Positions 58,451 through 64,000 of a stretch of DNA of 64,000 nt are shown here, in pieces. Made by a program: the position numbers and the translations under genes. The stretch covers positions 16,907,501 through 16,971,500 of the forward strand of contig NC_090796.1 in the NCBI RefSeq assembly GCF_040054535.1, written 5' to 3'. The notes beneath the pieces were generated by a model that was given only the letters and a program-made list of their open reading frames with translations, searched no databases and was not told where the DNA came from. How positions within the stretch are numbered: position 1 is the first letter of the stretch; each line of letters opens with the position of its first letter. Source of the stretch: Antennarius striatus. Lineage: Eukaryota; Chordata; Actinopteri; Lophiiformes; Antennariidae.

Positions 58451-61400
58451 TCAGGTCAAACAGACGAGTCTCGAGTCTCAACACTTTGTTTACTGAATTG
58501 GCGTTTCCTGTCTATGATGTCATCTCTTACGTTGTAGAACAGATTCCTCAGTAGCAAAGTGGGCGGGGGGTGGGATGGGGGGTGAGGTCCTCGCGGACCC
58601 CCAACTGCTTGAAATTCATCTGGCCTACAAACACCAGCCCCCCCCCCCCAGGTGTTTTTACACTGCATGGCGCTAACAATCGTCAGTGCTAACGTTAGCT
58701 TCATCTGGATGGGGGTGGGGTTGGGGTTGGGGTGGGGGGGCAGCGGGACACCCAGTAATGACTTCAAGGAGTTAATCTATTCATCCGGATGCGAGCGCCG
58801 TTCCTCCGAACGTGGGGGGAAACAAATCATTACCCCTTTAATGGTAATCAATGGCCGCGCCCCCGCCCCCGCCCCCGCCCACCGGCACCGCCCCCTGCCT
58901 CATCTGGTGTGTGTGTGTGTAGACGGTAGGTGTGTGGTGTTTCAGGTGGGCTCTATGAGCCATGCTTTTTCCTCTGGGGGGCTCTTTGGCTGACCCCGCG
59001 ACCCCTCCCTCTCTGAGGACGGCCAGCTAAGAACCAAGCAACATATCAAAGAGTGGGGGGGGCACCGCCAGGCCACTGGGTTTCTGGCAAAATCATCTCA
59101 ATAAATAAATATCACAAGACACCGCTGGAGGGGGGGTCTTTGAAGTGGAGGGGTTGAGCCCCCTTCTCTCTCTTCAACGGCGCCGCCTCTTCGCTCGGCG
59201 CCAAACCGTTAGCGCTCGCTCCCACAAAATGGCTCCTGAGCGCCTCGCTATGCTCGCCTCGGCACTGCCAAACGTTCGGGGGGCTCGTAGTTTCCCTCTC
59301 GGAGGGGGCGGCAGTCGGAGAAGGTGTCGATAGATCCGCGGCGCCGACTGGAGAGAGAAGCCTTTCTTTTTCCTCGGCGGCGTCGAAACGCTCAGGTGAA
59401 ACGACGAGAGATCGCTTTGAAACGCCGACGTGTTTCAGCTCGGCTTTAATCTGGGATGGGGAGGGATTATTGTGCAGGAGTTAGCTGTCAATCATCCCTT
59501 TGATTAGCGGCTAAACGCTAAACGAGACGTAATGGAATTCACCCCGGCGGCTAATTTAATACCCGCTAACGCCGCCGCCGCCGGTTTGTGGCGACAGGCG
59601 GCGAAGACGTTTGTCCCAAATCTGTTCCCGGGAGTTGCAGCGGGTTTGCAGGCGGTTGCCTCAGCGTGTCGCCAGACGGGCCCCCGGGGGGGAGGAGCCG
59701 AGACGCGCCGGACGCCACGAGCGGTCGGCTCGTTTATCGGGTTGCCTCATGCGAGCGGCGGCGAGCGGCGAGAAGCGCCGACAGCAGCAGGATGTCAAAG
59801 CAGGATGACAACCGTGTTCCTGACACAGAGACGAGATTACCAATCTAATCTAATCCACTCTAATCTCTTTCATCTGTGCCAAAATGCTTCACATCTAGAA
59901 TGACGTCATAAAGCTGATAATCCATTGTAATCTCGTTTTTGCTGAAACGTAAACAATTTAATTTCCAGACACTTATCTGACATTTGAGGAGGAGGGGCTC
60001 TGCCTGGGGGGGGGCATGGAGACATTAGTCAGTAATTGGTCGATACGCTCGTCTCTGGTGGAGAGGCTGTGAGTGGGGGGGCGTGTCTGAGCGCTAACCG
60101 CGGCGCGATGGAGGCTAACCTCGTCTCCGGGGAAACGTTATTGACTGTTGACCAACCAAATTAATCTCAACGAGGCTCTTCAGGGAACAATGGAGGATTA
60201 TGGGTGATAGAGGCCCGGCGAGCTCCGGTTTGTCGCTCCGCCTCCCACCCAAACCCCCCCGCCCCGCCTCAGCGCCTCACAGGAAGTCGTCGTTCACCGA
60301 CGGGCCTCGTCGTTGATTTGAGCATCAGGGCTTATTAGTGTGGGTTTGATCCGGCGCAGGCGGCGGGGTGTCACCCGCCGCTGGTTTTCCTTCTCCCGCT
60401 TTGAGTGGAACAAAACGACAGAAGGCCTCCCACGCGCCGGCGCCGGCTCAGTGTGATCCCTGCACGCCGACACGCGGCGAGGCGTCGGCGCTAATCTGCT
60501 CTGAAACGCCTCTCCTGTCTCACATCCGGCGCTCGCGGCACATCCTCGCCGCCGTAATTGTGTCGACGCCGCCGCGCCGCATTAGCATCACCGTGTTAGC
60601 ATCACCGCGTTAGCATCACGTTGGACTGAAGGAGTTGGAGAAGGTGTGACATGATTTTACCTGTCGGATGTTTTGCAACCCGCCGCCGCCGCCGCCGTCG
60701 CTAACGGAGATGACGAATAACCAGGGCGGAAACACGTCAGCTGGGAGGAAACCGGTCGTCTCATTGGTCAGATCTTACTTCCTGGTTTTGGTAAGCAAAC
60801 AGCAGGACAAACCGGAAACCAGGAAGTCACGAGACCTCAAATTGGGCGTGGACGTCACGTGACGTCTGAGGCGCGCTCACACCTGTACACTCTTGTGATT
60901 GGTTGTCAGGGGGAGTCAGGTGTTTGGGGGCCGGCTCCTCCTCCTGCTCTTCCTCGCGGGATTGGTCGAGCAGCATTTGGAGAAGACTCTGGAACCTTCC
61001 CCTCCCCCCACCCCTGGGGGGGCGTGTCTGGGTTTAACCCCTTGTTGACCACCGGTGGCGCTGACGTCCATCTGGACCTCATCAGCGGCGGCTGGAACGC
61101 GTTCTGCTATCGCTGCTGATATCAGCTGGGGGGGGGGGTGGGTGGGACACAGAACCCATCATAGCGGGGGTCGTCTTCCATCTCCCCTCATGTTTGGGGG
61201 GGTCCGCCTCCTGTCTTCCTTTGGTCGTCGTGGTAACCTGGTCTGTCTGCCTCTGAAGCGTTTCTGCTGAACTGGTGTTTGTGGAGCTCGCTGGAGGTGG
61301 AAGCCCTTTGACCCCCCCGGATAAACCCCCCCCCGCCTTCATGCCCCGTCACTTTGCAGAGAAAGTTTCTTCTTCCTCTGGTTGATGCCCGGGAAAGTCA

Positions 61401-61947
61401 GAGCTCAGTCGGAGCCGCGGCGGTCTCGCCCCCAGGACAGAGAGCGTGGAGCCACATGCCCGGTGGGCTCGCCGGCAGCGCGCCGCCTCTGAAGCGCCTG
61501 ATTGGCTCTCAGAATAAATAAAAAAAAACCGCCCACACGGGTACGACTCGCCGGCGTTCGCACAAACACGGAACACATCAGACGGAAATTAACTCCCCGT
61601 CGGATAGTGGACGCCACGACGGCGAGGGAGGCGTCATGGCGGGCGTTAGCAAGGGTGTCAGAGTGGGCGTGTCTGAGTTCATTAATGCCCCGCCCCCCGC
61701 ATCAAAACACGAGACGGATCCGTCATTGATGTGCGGCGAGCGGCGCCTCACCTTGAGATCCGTGAAGGTGAACAACAACAACCTGTTTTTATCCGTTATT
61801 TATTCCTGACCCCCCCCCCCAGGGAGGTGTCACTTCAAAAACACGCGTGTTCCCGTGTGAACGCGTGTCACACGCTTACAGCCGGCTCGTAATGAGGCCG
61901 GGTGGCCAAGTTTCAGGCAGACCATAATATGAATTATTTGTCATTGG

Positions 61948-61948
<1 letters not shown>
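58451..61948. other. Gene desert
   Basis: No gene supported. C/G runs at about 57309, 58639, 61125-61137, 61811-61820; CCCCCGCCC repeats at 58858-58882. GC-rich stretches at 59130-59340 and 59530-59790 have open frames, but low-complexity composition and no recognisable domain. A repeat-free patch at 58750-58850 (CAGTAATGAC, GGTAATCAATGG) looks regulatory. Confidence 0.3.
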
Positions 61949-62032
<84 letters not shown>

Positions 62033-62194
62033 TTTGGAGAGGCCCAGTGTAAAGCGGGATGAAGGCGGGCCTTGATGGAGGGATGTGGCACTAGCCTGGG
62101 GGCTCGCTCCACTGTGAGGGTAGTTAGCTCACTGCTCAGCGCCATCATTAGGGAGCGGGGCAGTAGTGCTGAGGAGGTGACAGCACACACTGAA

Positions 62195-62252
<58 letters not shown>
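61949..62252. repeat. Two (TG)n microsatellites
   Basis: (TG)n at 61949-62031 and 62199-62252 with about 165 bp of unique DNA between them. Confidence 0.95.
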
Positions 62253-62254
<2 letters not shown>

Positions 62255-64000
62255 CCCGTCCCGGCGTGCAGCGCTTTAGGTTCAGTTCAGTTCATCCGTC
62301 TCAGATGTGATTAGCAACGGACGCTAAATGTTAGCATTCATCAACTCTTCTGCTAATGAATGATGTCACTCAAAAGTTGCCTCTAGGTTTGGATCCGTGT
62401 CACCTTTGACCCCGCCCTCGCCGTGGCGTCCTTCGGCTCGCCGCCGATCATTCCGTTCCATCTCGTTGGTTTTAACTGCAGAAACTCGACCTAAAAACAG
62501 TCGGACTCCGGCCAGAACCCGCCGTCTGATGGCGCCGCCCCGGATTCCCCCGTCGCCCGCTTTCATTGCCCCCCCCCCCCCCCCCCCCCCAAACCATTGT
62601 AGTGACATTCACAGTCTGGCCTGAACGGATCCAGAATCCTTCTGATTAAAGTCGTCCTCATTGCTGGAAGGAGTGACGACACGCTGCACATTCACTTAGC
62701 ATCACAAGCTAACCGCTAACTCCTAAAACTACATGCTTTTACTTTGAAGGCTCCTGCCTCAACTGGATGCAGGCATTCCAAAATAAAAGTAACATGTTGA
62801 ACCTGTAGCTGCAGGTCGGCTTTAATATTTACTGATCAGCTTTTTTAATCAATATATTGATGTTTGATTAGAAATCCTTCCTCTTTCACATCCTCCACCT
62901 GACTTGCGTCGACCAATAGGAGGCAGAGAAGCTCAAACTTCCTGCTAATATTTGGTGGAAGTGAATATTGACACTTTATTCCTTAAAACGAGATTATTCC
63001 AGTTTTTGTGTCTGAATTTGTTAAATTTCCGCCTCCATGTTTTCCGGACTCTTTTCCCAGCATTCCAGGCGTGATGACGGGATACGTGTTGGCGTGACCT
63101 CCCCTCCATCCTGACCTTTAAGCATCAGGACCGTATAGGGATCCAAAGCCCCGCCCCTAATGGGCGTCGGCCTCATGTTCCGATTCCCAAACATATTCCC
63201 AGTGTTTTTTCCTGAAGCTAGTGATTTTATTGGCTGCTCGGTGGGAGAGGCGGCGAATCAAATCCCAGGAACGCTTCTTTTCGACCTCCTGAGCGACGGA
63301 GGCGGTTAATTGTTCCCCGGAGAACGTCGGAACGGATCGAGCTGCTTCAGAAACTCACAAAGAATCCGAACCTCCGTCCGTGTTTCCTCTCAGCGGTGAA
63401 TTCATCCTAATTGGGGTGAAGAGTGCAATGTCATCACGCAGGACGCCATAAAGGATGGCGTGAAGCTGCGGGAGAATGCCGAGGTCGTTCCAGCGACCCG
63501 ATCGGGGTCACGGGGGTCACATCTCTTCTTAATGACACTCTAAACCTGTTTGTGGAACACACGCGTTCTGTGTTTTCATATTTGCTCGCTCGCCTGCGGC
63601 GATGGTCGCCGGCGTTTCCTCCGCCGCCGCATGCCGACATCAAAAAAACATCATTTCTTTACTCGCCGGCTTTTCTCCTTGAAATGTAAAGAACCGTCGG
63701 AGGCTTTCCATCGCCGCAGGTTCAAGGATATAACCCACACACACGCGTGTACACGCCACATTGTCCGCATTCAAAGGGAACAAAGACCACCCCCCCACCC
63801 CCCTCGCTGTGCTGGACGACATCACATCCTGTCCCCGTCAGGAACAACGGCTGCGCTTCAGGGTGACGCTCCAACTGGAATCCATCCATCGCTCGGCGGC
63901 GCCGCGGAGGAAACGGAGGCCCGGTCCGGAGAACACGGGTCCAACAACACCGCTGGGATGTCAGCGGTGACATCACAGCGGTGACATCACAGCGGTGACA
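62253..64000. other. Gene desert to window end
   Basis: No gene supported. One of the longest homopolymers in the window is C22 at 62569-62590. The last bases (63966-64000) hold GGTGACATCACAGC, three times in tandem, perhaps the start of another minisatellite. Confidence 0.35.

Noticed and set aside
59532-59903. 123-codon frame in GC-rich DNA
   Set aside because: Three overlapping frames are open over the same bases, with Arg/Ala-rich low complexity and no domain.

Overview
The window is nuclear DNA of a ray-finned fish, probably a percomorph. The evidence is vertebrate gene structure (short GT-AG introns), gamma-M-type crystallins, many CA/TG and homopolymer C/G tracts, a DANA-type SINE and a transposon carrying a P2X7-tail-like domain. 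The species cannot be named from sequence alone.

Left part (1-8.75 kb): a head-to-tail array of 3.63-3.69 kb units. Each unit carries a three-exon methyltransferase gene of the NNMT/INMT/PNMT family. Copy A is cut by the window edge, and copies B and C are complete at 270 aa. Each of the first two units also carries a truncated, dead piece of the neighbouring aldh18a1 gene and a LINE 3' fragment. The third unit is instead followed by intact aldh18a1, so the array looks like repeated duplication of an NNMT-like/aldh18a1 pair.

9.4-15.7 kb: a complete aldh18a1 gene (delta-1-pyrroline-5-carboxylate synthase; one non-coding and 17 coding exons, 778 aa predicted). It makes the proline/ornithine precursor in mitochondria. 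The paired splice donors that give the two-residue long/short isoforms are present. 18.9-22.1 kb: two complete minus-strand gamma-M crystallin genes (175 aa each). Both have TATA boxes and MAF half-sites near SOX-like sites, the usual lens arrangement.

22.1-64 kb: no protein-coding gene that I can support firmly. It reads as a gene desert or regulatory landscape. AT-rich, repeat-free blocks rich in homeodomain, POU and PBX/MEIS-type motifs alternate with microsatellites, several minisatellites and about thirty C/G homopolymers. Exceptions worth attention are a cluster of tRNA-like/SINE sequences flanked by degenerate telomere-like repeats (47.1-48.5 kb), a possible small minus-strand gene (about 48.9-49.9 kb), and a roughly 3 kb decayed DNA transposon with four P2X7-tail-like exons (50.3-53.4 kb).

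The aldh18a1 and crystallin calls are firm. The methyltransferase family is firm but its substrate is not known. The conserved-element calls are visual impressions, because no alignment could be run.
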